64,000 bases of DNA from Auanema rhodensis (GCA_964057225.1 OZ059898.1:14781267-14845266); one strand, 5' to 3'; counted from the stretch's first letter, positions 45,816 to 59,600 are shown. The notes: generated by a model not told the origin, from the letters alone. Numbers and translations are program-made.

Positions 45816-46139
45816 GATGAACGAGAAAAGATGAGAAAGTGTGAATAAGCAAACTTATCGAAAGAAAAGATAAACTAACAACTATTACAATGAACTCACG
45901 TAACTGTTGACTTGAAACTGTTTGATGATAGCCTGGTTGATAGAACTGTATGTTTATTTTAATTTCTGCTTTTTTCAATTTATAATTTGATGGCACTTCA
46001 AGGTATGTAGCCACTTATATCTGACTTCTATAGATTTATAGCTTTAATAGCACCCCGAGTTACATGAACACTGACACTTGTCAGCACATTATCATAAAGT
46101 TTGCCCTCTAATGATCAGCCTGAACTAGTTCACAAACTA

Positions 46140-46163
46140 GAGACGACGAAACGTCCGCCACCC
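46140..46163 (-). repeat. MULE terminal inverted repeat, right
   Basis: Reverse complement of the left end over the 16-bp core (46140..46155) and the outer four bases. Confidence 0.85.
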
Positions 46164-46172
46164 ATCGAACCC

Positions 46173-46221
46173 GGGCCGCGTGGGTGAAAACCACGAATCC
46201 TAACCACTAGACCACATGGGA
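46173..46221 (-). pseudogene. tRNA-Glu gene split by MULE (5' part)
   Basis: The remaining 49 nt of the copy beginning at 43517, with the A box and anticodon arm but without a complete B box beside it. Confidence 0.93.
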
Positions 46222-46679
46222 CACGTTAACTGTTCTTATGATACTACTTCTTCTATCATTTACCTCGAGGAAGTGAGTAAGCAACAAGGGAAGTAACAAC
46301 GATGAATCGGCCCCGTATTAACTTCTAACAAAACGGTTAAAAACAGAAAAGAGATTTAGAAGAGAGCTGAATTCAAAATATGAAAATTCAAAAGAGAAGA
46401 TGCCAAAAGATGGCTTCCCATGCCGGGAATCGAACCCGGGCCGCGTGGGTGAAAACCACGAATCCTAACCACTAGACCACATGGGACACGTTAACTGTTC
46501 TTATGATACTACTTCTTCTATCATTTACCTCGAGGAAGTGAGTAAGCAACAAGGGAAGTAACAACGATGAATCGGCCCCGTATTAACTTCTAACAAAAAG
46601 ATTAAATGCAGAAAAGAGATTTAGAAGAGAGCTGAATTCAAAATATGAAAATTCAAAAGAGAAGATGCCAAAAGATGGC

Positions 46680-46751
46680 TTCCCATGCCTGGAATCGAAC
46701 CCGGGCCGCGTGGGTGAAAACCACGAATCCTAACCACTAGACCACATGGGA
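46680..46751 (-). tRNA. tRNA-Glu(UUC), T-stem variant
   Basis: C63A, shared with the copy at 47740 four monomers later and with four copies elsewhere in the window. Confidence 0.85.
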
Positions 46752-49594
46752 CACGTTAACTGTTCTTATGATACTACTTCTTCTATCATTTACCTCGAGG
46801 AAGTGAGTAAGCAACAAGGGAAGTAACAACGATGAATCGGCCCCGTATTAACTTCTAACAAAAAGATTAAATGCGGAAAAGAGATTTAGAAGAGAGCTGA
46901 ATTCAAAATATGGAAATTCAGAAGAGAAGATGCCAAAAGATGGCTTCCCATGCCGGGAATCGAACCCGGGCCGCGTGGGTGAAAACCACGAATCCTAACC
47001 ACTAGACCACATGGGACACGTTAACTGTTCTTATGATACTACTTCTTCTATCATTTACCTCGAGGAAGTGAGTAAGCAAGAAGGGAAGTAACAATGATGA
47101 ATTGGTCCCGTATTAACTTCTAACAAAACGATTAAATGCAGAAAAGAGATTTAGAAGAGAGCTGAATTCAAAATATGGAAATTCAGAAGAGAAGATGCCA
47201 AAAGATGGCTTCCCATGCCGGGAATCGAACCCGGGCCGCGTGGGTGAAAACCACGAATCCTAACCACTAGACCACATGGGACACGTTAACTGTTCTTATG
47301 ATACTACTTCTTCTGTCATTTACCTCGAGGAAGTGAGTAAGCAACAAGGGAAGTAACAATGATGAATTGGTCCCGTATTAACTTCTGACAAAAAGATTAA
47401 ATGCAGAAAAGAGATTTAGAAGAGAGCTGAATTCAAAATATGGAAATTCAGAAGAGAAGATGCCAAAAGATGGCTTCCCATGCCGGGAATCGAACCCGGG
47501 CCGCGTGGGTGAAAACCACGAATCCTAACCACTAGACCACATGGGACACGTTAACTGTTCTTATGATACTACTTCTTCTATCATTTATCTCGAGGAAGTG
47601 AGTAAGCAACAAGGGAAGTAACAACGATGAATCGGCCCCGTATTAACTTCTAACAAAAAGATTAAATGCAGAAAAGAGATTTAGAAGAGAGCTGAATTCA
47701 AAATATGGAAATTCAGAAGAGAAGATGCCAAAAGATGGCTTCCCATGCCTGGAATCGAACCCGGGCCGCGTGGGTGAAAACCACGAATCCTAACCACTAG
47801 ACCACATGGGACACGTTAACTGTTCTTATGATACTACTTCTTCTATCATTTACCTCGAGGAAGTGAGTAAGCAACAAGGGAAGTAACAACGATGAATCGG
47901 CCCCGTATTAACTTCTAACAAAAAGATTAAATGCGGAAAAGAGATTTAGAAGAGAGCTGAATTCAAAATATGGAAATTCAGAAGAGAAGATGCCAAAAGA
48001 TGGCTTCCCATGCCGGGAATCGAACCCGGGCCGCGTGGGTGAAAACCACGAATCCTAACCACTAGACCACATGGGACACGTTAACTGTTCTTATGATACT
48101 ACTTCTTCTATCATTTACCTCGAGGAAGTGAGTAAGCAAGAAGGGAAGTAACAATGATGAATTGGTCCCGTATTAACTTCTAACAAAACGATTAAATGCA
48201 GAAAAGAGATTTAGAAGAGAGCTGAATTCAAAATATGGAAATTCAGAAGAGAAGATGCCAAAAGATGGCTTCCCATGCCGGGAATCGAACCCGGGCCGCG
48301 TGGGTGAAAACCACGAATCCTAACCACTAGACCACATGGGACACGTTAACTGTTCTTATGATACTACTTCTTCTGTCATTTACCTCGAGGAAGTGAGTAA
48401 GCAACAAGGGAAGTAACAATGATGAATTGGTCCCGTATTAACTTCTGACAAAAAGATTAAATGCAGAAAAGAGATTTAGAAGAGAGCTGAATTCAAAATA
48501 TGGAAATTCAGAAGAGAAGATGCCAAAAGATGGCTTCCCATGCCGGGAATCGAACCCGGGCCGCGTGGGTGAAAACCACGAATCCTAACCACTAGACCAC
48601 ATGGGACACGTTAACTGCTCTTATTATACTACTTCTTCTATCATTTACCTCGAGGAAGTGAGTAAGCAACAAGGGAAGTAACAACGATGAATCGGCCCCG
48701 TATTAACTTCTAACAAAAAGATTAAACGCAGAAAAGAGATTTAGAAGAGAGCTGAATTCAAAATATGGAAATTCAGAAGAGAAGATGCCAAAAGATGGCT
48801 TCCCATGCCGGGAATCGAACCCGGGCCGCGTGGGTGAAAACCACGAATCCTAACCACTAGACCACATGGGACACGTTAACTGTTCTTATGATACTACTTC
48901 TTCTATCATTTACCTCGAGGAAGTGAGTAAGCAACAAGGGAAGTAACAACGATGAATCGGCCCCGTATTAACTTCTAACAAAACGGTTAAAAGCAGAAAA
49001 GAGATTTAGAAGAGAGCTGAATTCAAAATATGAAAATTCAAAAGAGAAGATGCCAAAAGATGGCTTCCCATGCCGGGAATCGAACCCGGGCCGCGTGGGT
49101 GAAAACCACGAATCCTAACCACTAGACCACATGGGACACGTTAACTGTTCTTATGATACTACTTCATCTATCATTTACCTCGAGGAAGTGAGTAAGCAAC
49201 AAGAGAAGTAACAATGATGAATTGGTCCCGTATTAACTTCTAACAAAAAGATTAAATACAGAAAAGAGATTTAGAAGAGAGCTGAATTCAAAATATGGAA
49301 ATTCAGAAGAGAAGATGCCAAAAGATGGCTTCCCATGCCGGGAATCGAACCCGGGCCGCGTGGGTGAAAACCACGAATCCTAACCACTAGACCACATGGG
49401 ACACGTTAACTGTTCTTATGATACTACTTCTTCTATCATTTATCTCGAGGAAGTGAGTAAGCAACAAGGGAAGTAACAACGATGAATCGGCCCCGTATTA
49501 TCTTCTAACAAAACGATTAAATGCAGAAAAGAGATTTAGAAGAGAGCTGAATTCAAAATATGGAAATTCAGAAGAGAAGATGCCAAAAGATGGC

Positions 49595-49629
49595 TTTCCA
49601 TGCCGGGAATCGAACCCGGGCCGCGTGGG
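49595..49629 (-). pseudogene. tRNA-Glu gene split by type 1 LTR element copy B (3' part)
   Basis: Broken at exactly the same base as the copy at 12626. It also has an acceptor-stem change (CATGGAA for CATGGGA) absent from that copy, so it changed after the duplication. The other part is 52879..52915. Confidence 0.93.
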
Positions 49630-49966
49630 CGTTCCGTTATGCTCTCACATCGATCCTATAGACCAATAAAGCCTACAAGATGAGTGTGATAGTATTCCAG
49701 ATGTAGCGGTAGATAAAGAGCATAATGGATAAACATAAGACTCGAGAAAGAAAGGTTTATTATGTCTACATGATTACAATAAGTTATATAAGTCTACATA
49801 AAGATATAAAGTGAAAGAGAGCTAAGAAAGGAAGACCAACCATCCATAGTCATTCCATAAGGCAAAGCTGAAGTCTGTGTTCCATATGAAGGGCGTGTCG
49901 TCCTCTCTCAGCCTCATGTCGTCTGATTCTAATCCGCCTGCTACGTATTGATTTCCGACTGGAACG
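49630..49966 (-). repeat. Type 1 element LTR, copy B, left (3' LTR in element sense)
   Basis: Matches the left LTR of copy A except CCGACTGG for CCGAATGG near its right end. Confidence 0.9.
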
Positions 49967-50662
49967 TGCCATTTTTTTCGAGTCTATGTCGCGTCCTCGC
50001 GAATAGCAAAATATGTGGCTTGTTTCAATCGTAGCAGAAGGTTTAGTTTTAAAAAATAAAAATTATAATGTTAACATAAAAATAGTAAAGATAAATTACA
50101 ATATAGTGTTAAACAATATTATCTGAAAATAATTTAATAAAAATTATTTGAAAATACATGAATATTAAGGAATAAAACAATCTTTTAGAATACCAGGGCT
50201 ATATTTTGTCAGCGAGAGTGCGCAAAATAGCTTTTTAGGCACGACGCTGCATGTCTAACTTGTTTGAGTATAGAGAAACAAGAGTCATGCTATATTATCG
50301 ATGGAGCTAGCATGTTTCTTCAGCGTATTCAAAGCGAATTGTAATAATAAAAAAAATTGAATTAAATCCCATATAATTTCCGGAATTGAATCATTAACTA
50401 CTTGATAAGGACTGTTGCTCAGATGAATATGCAATATAATGTCTCTTATCTTTCATTTCTTCTTTATTTACGGGAAATTATTTGAAATTGATGAAGTTTT
50501 ATAATCATATATGCTTTGAAACTGAAATGCTTTTTGATTATTAGCTTACATCTCGTCTTACTCAAGTTTTTCAATGATATAATAATATTAATAGCTCTGG
50601 TTTTTTAAAGAGAGTTGATACAAAATTTTACAATAATTCTATCAATCTCGAAATTATTTCTT

Positions 50663-51127
50663 TCATCGTCTTCTTCTTGGTGGTAGCCAATTTTGGTCCG
50701 ATGGGTCTTCTGGTTCTGTTTCTTCAGTAGAGTCATAGTTATCGTTACTATTTATGACTTTTATGATCTCAATATCGCTGTCGTCGTCCGTGTCATAAGT
50801 CGTTGTATTTGATCGCGTGTTTTGAGCGATTGTATGGTCCATTTTGCGTTTTTTTTTAGCAGTAACTGGTGTTTGTTCTTCCACTATGATGGATGTTTCT
50901 TCTCCTCCTGGTGGTACGTAATCCTCGTCGCTTAATCGTTCAGTAGGTGAATAAGTGCCTGCACGAGGAGTAAAGAATTTGTCGGTTTTGTGCTCGGCTT
51001 TCTGTTCGTCTTCGATTATAGCGATGCTCTGCGCGCGAGCTCGGCTTCTGGTGAGTGGAGCTGAGTCTCGCAGATCAAAATCAGTTCGTGTACTGAGAGG
51101 TACAGCTGATCGGAATCGCTTATCCAC
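50663..51127 (-). CDS. Unrecognised 154-aa protein of type 1 LTR element, copy B
   Basis: Same amino-acid sequence as the frame at 13694..14158: disordered, with basic KKKRKM, acidic DTDDDSDIEI and a PPRRRR end. The surrounding non-coding stretches (49967..50662 and 51128..52524) also match copy A. Confidence 0.5.
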   Translation of the reverse strand: MDKRFRSAVPLSTRTDFDLRDSAPLTRSRARAQSIAIIEDEQKAEHKTDKFFTPRAGTYSPTERLSDEDYVPPGGEETSIIVEEQTPVTAKKKRKMDHTIAQNTRSNTTTYDTDDDSDIEIIKVINSNDNYDSTEETEPEDPSDQNWLPPRRRR

Positions 51128-52524
51128 TTTGGTAGCGCTCTTGGTTTGGAAAAACCTTGAGTGTTTAGTAACGTGGGGGATTTTGAGACGTTAATGAGTG
51201 TTATGGATAAGGAGTTTTGGAAAAGGGGTGAGAAAGCTGTGAGTAACTGGTTTGTATAGTCGGCGTTAAGGAATGAATCTAAGTTGTGGCCATCAACAGA
51301 GATCCGCCTACTACCGTATGAAAATTTGGACTTTGTTCGCTTTCCAATTTAATATTCTTAAATGTATATAATTCAACCAGTTTGTATATGTTCAAAAATG
51401 TTCAGTGCTCACTTGATTGATGCCTGAGCAATCTCATTAGTCCTTATTCCCACTTTTTTTTCTTTTTTCTGACGATTCTGATCTTCTTGGACTCACGAGT
51501 GATCGAAAATGCCACGAAAATGGACTTTGGTAAATGTTCAAAGGATTTTAGCGGTTTTCATAATGTACATTCGTAATAGCATTACTCTTTAAGGAAGCAA
51601 TTTGGAAAACGAATGAGTACCGTAGTCCCATCATGATCAGAAATCTAGTTTTAAAATTATGGCTAGGAATAGATGACTAAAGATTACAATAACTATATTT
51701 AAAGAATTATGGTGTTTAGGAATGAGTCTTATGCTTCAAAACAACAATAACGGTATGAGGAAGGTGACATATAGTAAGGGGAGAAAATCCAAACTGATAT
51801 GCTTAAGCCAACACGACCTGATAGACAATCACTAATAATAATTCAGTTCGTAAAATTGTACAGGATTTTTCGGACTATAGCGATCTTAAAATTCACTTTT
51901 CATAATATTCCTCCCATTTAGGTGAGGTTTCCCGTGTAAATTCAATGCGTTATCAAAATATTTTTGGATGTTAATGGCAAAAAGTTGTCTGAACAGAAAT
52001 GTAACGCAAAATAAAATAGTCCTGATCGCAAAATATGAAATAATCTCAATTTGGTGCGCAAAATTGTTTCATCCACAAAAATAAAGAAATAACCGTGGCT
52101 ATTCTTTCCTCGAAGCCAAAATCAATCCTTAAAAGGAGAAAGTGTGGGCATAAATCTCAAAAAAAAATTATCCTTGGGTGAATTTGTTCACTAATTCATC
52201 CTAGGGTCCTCAAAAATGCTTCGAGTTCGGGTAACAGAGTATTCGATGTTAACAGCAAGGGTATAAAAATTGTTGGGTTCAGACAGACAGAAAATTGTGA
52301 ACAAACGGGAAAATATAACTTCAGTTTCAAAAAATATAAAATATCCATCTCCAAAAGGAGTGGTCCTTGCATCTGTTCCCTTTTAAACGTTGTTGGCCCC
52401 ACCGTATTGTGTTAAGACATGGAGTAGATGGTTTAGAGATATAAGAGAATTCAGATTCAATGAATTGTATTAAAAATAACGAAATATAAGAGAAAATAGT
52501 CAAGAATCAAGATAAAATGTTCGA

Positions 52525-52537
52525 GGTGGAACCTCCA
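52525..52537 (-). other. Primer-binding site of type 1 element copy B, tRNA-Gln
   Basis: Identical to the site at 15557..15569 and directly adjacent to the 5' LTR in element sense. Confidence 0.75.
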
Positions 52538-52874
52538 CGTTCCGTTATGCTCTCACGTCGATCCTATAGACCAATAAAGCCTACAAGATGAGTGTGATAG
52601 TATTCCAGATGTAGCGGTAGATAAAGAGCATAATGGATAAACATAAGACTCGAGAAAGAAAGGTTTCTTATGTCTACATGATTACAATAAGTTATATAAG
52701 TCTACATAAAGATATAAAGTGAAAGAGAGCTAAGAAAGGAAGACCAACCATCCATAGTCATTCCATAAGGCAAAGCTGAAGTCTGTGTTCCATATGAAGG
52801 GCGTGTCGTCCTCTCTCAGCCTCATGTCGTCTGATTCTAATCCGCCTGCTACGTATTGATTTCCGAATGGAACG
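52538..52874 (-). repeat. Type 1 element LTR, copy B, right (5' LTR in element sense)
   Basis: Carries the same two diagnostic bases as the right LTR of copy A. Confidence 0.9.
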
Positions 52875-52878
52875 TGGG

Positions 52879-52915
52879 TGAAAACCACGAATCCTAACCA
52901 CTAGACCACATGGGA
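52879..52915 (-). pseudogene. tRNA-Glu gene split by type 1 LTR element copy B (5' part)
   Basis: The 37-nt remainder of the copy beginning at 49595, matching the fragment at 15911..15947. Confidence 0.93.
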
Positions 52916-55900
52916 CACGTTAACTGTTCTTATGATACTACTTCTTCTATCATTTACCTCGAGGAAGTGAGTAAGCAACAAGGGAAGTAACAACGATGAA
53001 TCGGCCCCGTATTAACTTCTAACAAAACGATTAAATGCAGAAAAGAGATTTAGAAGAGAGCTGAATTCAAAATATGGAAATTCAGAAGAGAAGATGCCAA
53101 AAGATGGCTTCCCATGCCGGGAATCGAACCCGGGCCGCGTGGGTGAAAACCACGAATCCTAACCACTAGACCACATGGGACACGTTAACTGTTCTTATGA
53201 TACTACTTCTTCTATCATTTACCTCGAGGAAGTGAGTAAGCAACAAGGGAAGTAACAATGATGAATTGGTCCCGTATTAACTTCTAACAAAAAGATTAAA
53301 TGCAGAAAAGAGATTTAGAAGAGAGCTGAATTCAAAATATGGAAATTCAGAAGAGAAGATGCCAAAAGATGGCTTCCCATGCCGGGAATCGAACCCGGGC
53401 CGCGTGGGTGAAAACCACGAATCCTAACCACTAGACCACATGGGACACGTTAACTGTTCTTATGATACTACTTCTTCTATCATTTACCTCGAGGAAGTGA
53501 GTAAGCAACAAGTGAAGTAACAACGATGAATCGGCCCCGTATTAACTTCTAACAAAACGATTAAAAGCAGAAAAGAGATTTAGAAGAGAGCTGAATTCAA
53601 AATATGAAAATTCAGAAGAGAAGATGCCAAAAGATGGCTTCCCATGCCGGGAATCGAACCCGGGCCGCGTGGGTGAAAACCACGAATCCTAACCACTAGA
53701 CCACATGGGACACGTTAACTGTTCTTATGATACTACTTCTTCTATCATTTACCTCGAGGAAGTGAGTAAGCAACAAGGGAAGTAACAACGATGAATCGGC
53801 CCCGTATTAACTTCTAACAAAACGATTAAATGCAGAAAAGAGATTTAGAAGAGAGCTGAATTCAAAATATGGAAATTCAGAAGAGAAGATGCCAAAAGAT
53901 GGCTTCCCATGCCGGGAATCGAACCCGGGCCGCGTGGGTGAAAACCACGAATCCTAACCACTAGACCACATGGGACACGTTAACTGTTCTTATGATACTA
54001 CTTCTTCTATCATTTACCTCGAGGAAGTGAGTAAGCAACAAGGGAAGTAACAACGATGAATCGGCCCCGTATTAACTTCTAACAAAACGATTAAAAGCAG
54101 AAAAGAGATTTAGAAGAGAGCTGAATTCAAAATATGGAAATTCAGAAGAGAAGATGCCAAAAGATGGCTTCCCATGCCGGGAATCGAACCCGGGCCGCGT
54201 GGGTGAAAACCACGAATCCTAACCACTAGACCACATGGGACACGTTAACTGTTCTTATGATACTACTTCTTCTATCATTTACCTCGAGGAAGTGAGTAAG
54301 CAACAAGGGAAGTAACAACGATGAATCGGCCCCGTATTAACTTCTAACAAAACGATTAAATGCAGAAAAGAGATTTAGAAGAGAGCTGAATTCAAAATAT
54401 GGAAATTCAGAAGAGAAGATGCCAAAAGATGGCTTCCCATGCCGGGAATCGAACCCGGGCCGCGTGGGTGAAAACCACGAATCCTAACCACTAGACCACA
54501 TGGGACACGTTAACTGTTCTTATGATACTACTTCTTCTATCATTTACCTCGAGGAAGTGAGTAAGCAACAAGGGAAGTAACAACGATGAATCGGCCCCGT
54601 ATTAACTTCTAACAAAACGATTAAAAGCAGAAAAGAGATTTAGAAGAGAGCTGAATTCAAAATATGAAAATTCAGAAGAGAAGATGCCAAAAGATGGCTT
54701 CCCATGCCGGGAATCGAACCCGGGCCGCGTGGGTGAAAACCACGAATCCTAACCACTAGACCACATGGGACACGTTAACTGTTCTTATGATACTACTTCT
54801 TCTATCATTTACCTCGAGGAAGTGAGTAAGCAACAAGGGAAGTAACAACGATGAATCGGCCCCGTATTAACTTCTAACAAAACGATTAAAAGCAGAAAAC
54901 AGATTTAGAAGAGAGTTGATTTCAAAATATGGAAATTCAGAAGAGAAGATGCCAAAAGATGGCTTCCCATGCCGGGAATCGAACCCGGGCCGCGTGGGTG
55001 AAAACCACGAATCCTAACCACTAGACCACATGGGACACGTTAACTGTTCTTATGATACTACTTCTTCTATCATTTACCTCGAGGAAGTGAGTAAGCAACA
55101 AGGGAAGTAACAACGATGAATCGGCCCCGTATTAACTTCTAACAAAACGATTAAATGCAGAAAAGAGATTTAGAAGAGAGCTGAATTCAAAATATGGAAA
55201 TTGAGAAGAGAAGATGCCAACAAAATATGGAAATTGAGAAGAGAAGATGCCAAAAGATGGCTTCCCATGCCGGGAATCGAACCCGGGCCGCGTGGGTGAA
55301 AACCACGAATCCTAACCACTAGACCACATGGGACACGTTAACTGTTCTTATGATACTACTTCTTCTATCATTTACCTCGAGGAAGTGAGTAAGCAACAAG
55401 TGAAGTAACAACGATGAATCGGCCCCGTATTAACTTCTAACAAAACGATTAAAAGCAGAAAAGAGATTTAGAAGAGAGTTGATTTCAAAATATGGAAATT
55501 CAGAAGAGAAGATGCCAAAAGATGGCTTCCCATGCCGGGAATCGAACCCGGGCCGCGTGGGTGAAAACCACGAATCCTAACCACTAGACCACATGGGACA
55601 CGTTAACTGTTCTTATGATACTACTTCTTCTATCATTTACCTCGAGGAAGTGAGTAAGCAACAAGGGAAGTAACAACGATGAATCGGCCCCGTATTAACT
55701 TCTAACAAAACGATTAAATGCAGAAAAGAGATTTAGAAGAGAGCTGAATTCAAAATATGGAAATTGAGAAGAGAAGATGCCAACAAAATATGGAAATTGA
55801 GAAGAGAAGATGCCAAAAGATGGCTTCCCATGCCGGGAATCGAACCCGGGCCGCGTGGGTGAAAACCACGAATCCTAACCACTAGACCACATGGGACACG

Positions 55901-56354
55901 TTAACTGTTCTTATGATACTACTTCTTCTATCATTTACCTCGAGGAAGTGAGTAAGCAACAAGGGAAGTAACAACGATGAATCGGCCCCGTATTAACTTC
56001 TAACAAAACGATTAAATGCAGAAAAGAGATTTAGAAGAGAGCTGAATTCAAAATATGGAAATTCAGAAGAGAAGATGCCAAAAGATGGCTTCCCATGCCG
56101 GGAATCGAACCCGGGCCGCGTGGGTGAAAACCACGAATCCTAACCACTAGACCACATGGGACACGTTAACTGTTCTTATGATACTACTTCTTCTATCATT
56201 TACCTCGAGGAAGTGAGTAAGCAACAAGGGAAGTAACAATGATGAATTGGTCCCGTATTAACTTCTAACAAAACGATTAAAAGCAGAAAAGAGATTTAGA
56301 AGAGAGCTGAATTCAAAATATGGAAATTCAGAAGAGAAGATGCCAAAAGATGGC

Positions 56355-56426
56355 TTCCCATGCCGGGAATCGAACCCGGGCCGCGTGGGTGAAAACCACG
56401 AATCCTAACCACTAGACCACATTGGA
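56355..56426 (-). tRNA. tRNA-Glu(UUC), acceptor-stem variant
   Basis: C4A in the acceptor stem (CATTGGA on the plus strand) breaks the 4-69 pair. The copy starting at 62980 has the same change, so it was spread within the array. Aminoacylation or stability may be reduced. Confidence 0.85.
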
Positions 56427-56689
56427 CACGTTAACTGTTCTTATGATACTACTTCTTCTATCATTTATCTCGAGGAAGTGAGTAAGCAACAAGGGAAGTA
56501 ACAACGATGAATCGGCCCCGTATTAACTTCTAACAAAACGATTAAAAGCAGAAAAGAGATTTAGAAGAGAGTTGATTTCAAAATATGGAAATTCAGATGA
56601 GAAGATGCCAAAAGATGGCTTCCCATGCCGGGAATCGAACCCGGGCCGCGTGGGTGAAAACCACGAATCCTAACCACTAGACCACATGG

Positions 56690-59600
56690 GACACGTTAAC
56701 TGTTCTAATGATACTACTTCTTCTATCATTTACCTGAAGGAAGTGAGTAAGCAACAAGGAAAGTAACAACGATGAATCGGCCCCGTATTAACTTCTAACA
56801 AAACGATTAAATGCAGAAAAGAGATTGAAAGTAGAGCTGATTTCAAAATATGGAAATTGAGAAGAGAAGATGCCAAAAGATGGCTTCCCATGCCGGGAAT
56901 CGAACCCGGGCCGCGTGGGTGAAAACCACGAATCCTAACCACTAGACCACATGGGACACGTTAACTGTTCTAATGATACTACTTCTTCTATCATTTACCT
57001 GAAGGAAGTGAGTAAGCAACAAGGAAAGTAACAACGATGAATCGGCCCCGTATTAACTTCTAACAAAACGATTAAATGCAGAAAAGAGATTGAAAATAGA
57101 GCTGATTTCAAAATATGGAAATTGAGAAGAGAAGATGCCAAAAGATGGCTTCCCATGCCGGGAATCGAACCCGGGCCGCGTGGGTGAAAACCACGAATCC
57201 TAACCACTAGACCACATGGGACACGTTAACTGTCCTTATGATACTACTTCTTCTATCATTTATCTCCAGGAAGTGAGTAAGCAACAAGGGAAGTAACAAC
57301 GATGAATCGGCCCCGTATTAACTTCTAACAAAAAGATTAAATGCAGAAAAGAGATTTAGAAGAGAGCTGAATTCAAAATATGGAAATTCAGAAGAGAAGA
57401 TGCCAAAAGATGGCTTCCCATGCCGGGAATCGAACCCGGGCCGCGTGGGTGAAAACCACGAATCCTAACCACTAGACCACATGGGACACGTTAACTGTTC
57501 TTATGATACTACTTCTTCTATCATTTATCTCGAGGAAGTGAGTAAGCAACAAGGGAAGTAACAACGATGAATCGGCCCCGTATTAATTTCTAACAAAAAG
57601 ATTAAATGCAGAAAAGAGATTTAGAAGAGAGCTGAATTCAAAATATGGAAATTCAGAAGAGAAGATGCCAAAAGATGGCTTCCCATGCCGGGAATCGAAC
57701 CCGGGCCGCGTGGGTGAAAACCACGAATCCTAACCACTAGACCACATGGGACACGTTAACTGTTCTAATGATACTACTTCTTCTATCATTTACCTGAAGG
57801 AAGTGAGTAAGCAACAAGGAAAGTAACAACGATGAATCGGCCCCGTATTAACTTCTAACAAAACGATTAAATGCAGAAAAGAGATTGAAAATAGAGCTGA
57901 TTTCAAAATATGGAAATTGAGAAGAGAAGATGCCAAAAGATGGCTTCCCATGCCGGGAATCGAACCCGGGCCGCGTGGGTGAAAACCACGAATCCTAACC
58001 ACTAGACCACATGGGACACGTTAACTGTCCTTATGATACTACTTCTTCTATCATTTATCTCCAGGAAGTGAGTAAGCAACAAGGGAAGTAACAACGATGA
58101 ATCGGCCCCGTATTAACTTCTAACAAAAAGATTAAATGCAGAAAAGAGATTTAGAAGAGAGCTGAATTCAAAATATGGAAATTCAGAAGAGAAGATGCCA
58201 AAAGATGGCTTCCCATGCCGGGAATCGAACCCGGGCCGCGTGGGTGAAAACCACGAATCCTAACCACTAGACCACATGGGACACGTTAACTGTTCTAATG
58301 ATACTACTTCTTCTATCATTTACCTGAAGGAAGTGAGTAAGCAACAAGGAAAGTAACAACGATGAATCGGCCCCGTATTAACTTCTAACAAAACGATTAA
58401 ATGCAGAAAAGAGATTGAAAATAGAGCTGATTTCAAAATATGGAAATTGAGAAGAGAAGATGCCAAAAGATGGCTTCCCATGCCGGGAATCGAACCCGGG
58501 CCGCGTGGGTGAAAACCACGAATCCTAACCACTAGACCACATGGGACACGTTAACTGTCCTTATGATACTACTTCTTCTATCATTTATCTCCAGGAAGTG
58601 AGTAAGCAACAAGGGAAGTAACAACGATGAATCGGCCCCGTATTAACTTCTAACAAAAAGATTAAATGCAGAAAAGAGATTTAGAAGAGAGCTGAATTCA
58701 AAATATGGAAATTCAGAAGAGAAGATGCCAAAAGATGGCTTCCCATGCCGGGAATCGAACCCGGGCCGCGTGGGTGAAAACCACGAATCCTAACCACTAG
58801 ACCACATGGGACACGTTAACTGTTCTTATGATACTACTTCTTCTATCATTTATCTCGAGGAAGTGAGTAAGCAACAAGGGAAGTAACAACGATGAATCGG
58901 CCCCGTATTAATTTCTAACAAAAAGATTAAATGCAGAAAAGAGATTTAGAAGAGAGCTGAATTCAAAATATGGAAATTCAGAAGAGAAGATGCCAAAAGA
59001 TGGCTTCCCATGCCGGGAATCGAACCCGGGCCGCGTGGGTGAAAACCACGAATCCTAACCACTAGACCACATGGGACACGTTAACTGTTCTAATGATACT
59101 ACTTCTTCTATCATTTACCTGAAGGAAGTGAGTAAGCAACAAGGAAAGTAACAACGATGAATCGGCCCCGTATTAACTTCTAACAAAACGATTAAATGCA
59201 GAAAAGAGATTGAAAATAGAGCTGATTTCAAAATATGGAAATTGAGAAGAGAAGATGCCAAAAGATGGCTTCCCATGCCGGGAATCGAACCCGGGCCGCG
59301 TGGGTGAAAACCACGAATCCTAACCACTAGACCACATGGGACACGTTAACTGTTCTAATGATACTACTTCTTCTATCATTTACCTGAAGGAAGTGAGTAA
59401 GCAACAAGGAAAGTAACAACGATGAATCGGCCCCGTATTAACTTCTAACAAAACGATTAAATGCAGAAAAGAGATTGAAAATAGAGCTGATTTCAAAATA
59501 TGGAAATTGAGAAGAGAAGATGCCAAAAGATGGCTTCCCATGCCGGGAATCGAACCCGGGCCGCGTGGGTGAAAACCACGAATCCTAACCACTAGACCAC

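Larger units (their letters stand above)
43540..46163 (-). mobile_element. Mutator-like (MULE) DNA transposon
   Basis: A 2,624-bp element between 9-bp target duplications (43531..43539 and 46164..46172), the length typical of MULEs. The ends form an imperfect 24-bp inverted repeat starting GGGT, with a perfect 16-bp core. It holds one long open frame with a MULE transposase domain. Cutting out the element plus one duplication restores a normal 265-bp monomer. With an open frame and both ends present it could be autonomous. Confidence 0.9.
46164..49629 (-). repeat. Tandem tRNA-Glu(UUC) array, segment 5
   Basis: Twelve uninterrupted tRNA bodies start at 46415 and then every 265 bp to 49330; fragments lie at both ends. 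Four-monomer blocks repeat about 1,060 bp apart: the copies starting at 46680 and 47740 share C63A, and the monomers after them share ATGCGGAAAAG and TTCTGTCATTT. The CTTATTATAC monomer near 48620 links this segment to segment 2. Confidence 0.96.
49630..52874 (-). mobile_element. Gln-primed LTR element type 1, copy B
   Basis: A 3,245-bp copy of 12661..15906 with the same TGGG target duplications (49626..49629 and 52875..52878), the same position in the tRNA gene and similar flanking monomers. It therefore arose by duplication of the array block and not by a second insertion. Only a handful of differences were seen: one base fewer in a T run near 51466, single changes near 49959, 51966 and 52146. 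Confidence 0.9.

Noticed and set aside
45816-46139. A separate small gene upstream of the transposase (80-aa frame)
   Set aside because: It overlaps the transposase start and the element end and has no recognisable feature; it is more likely promoter sequence.
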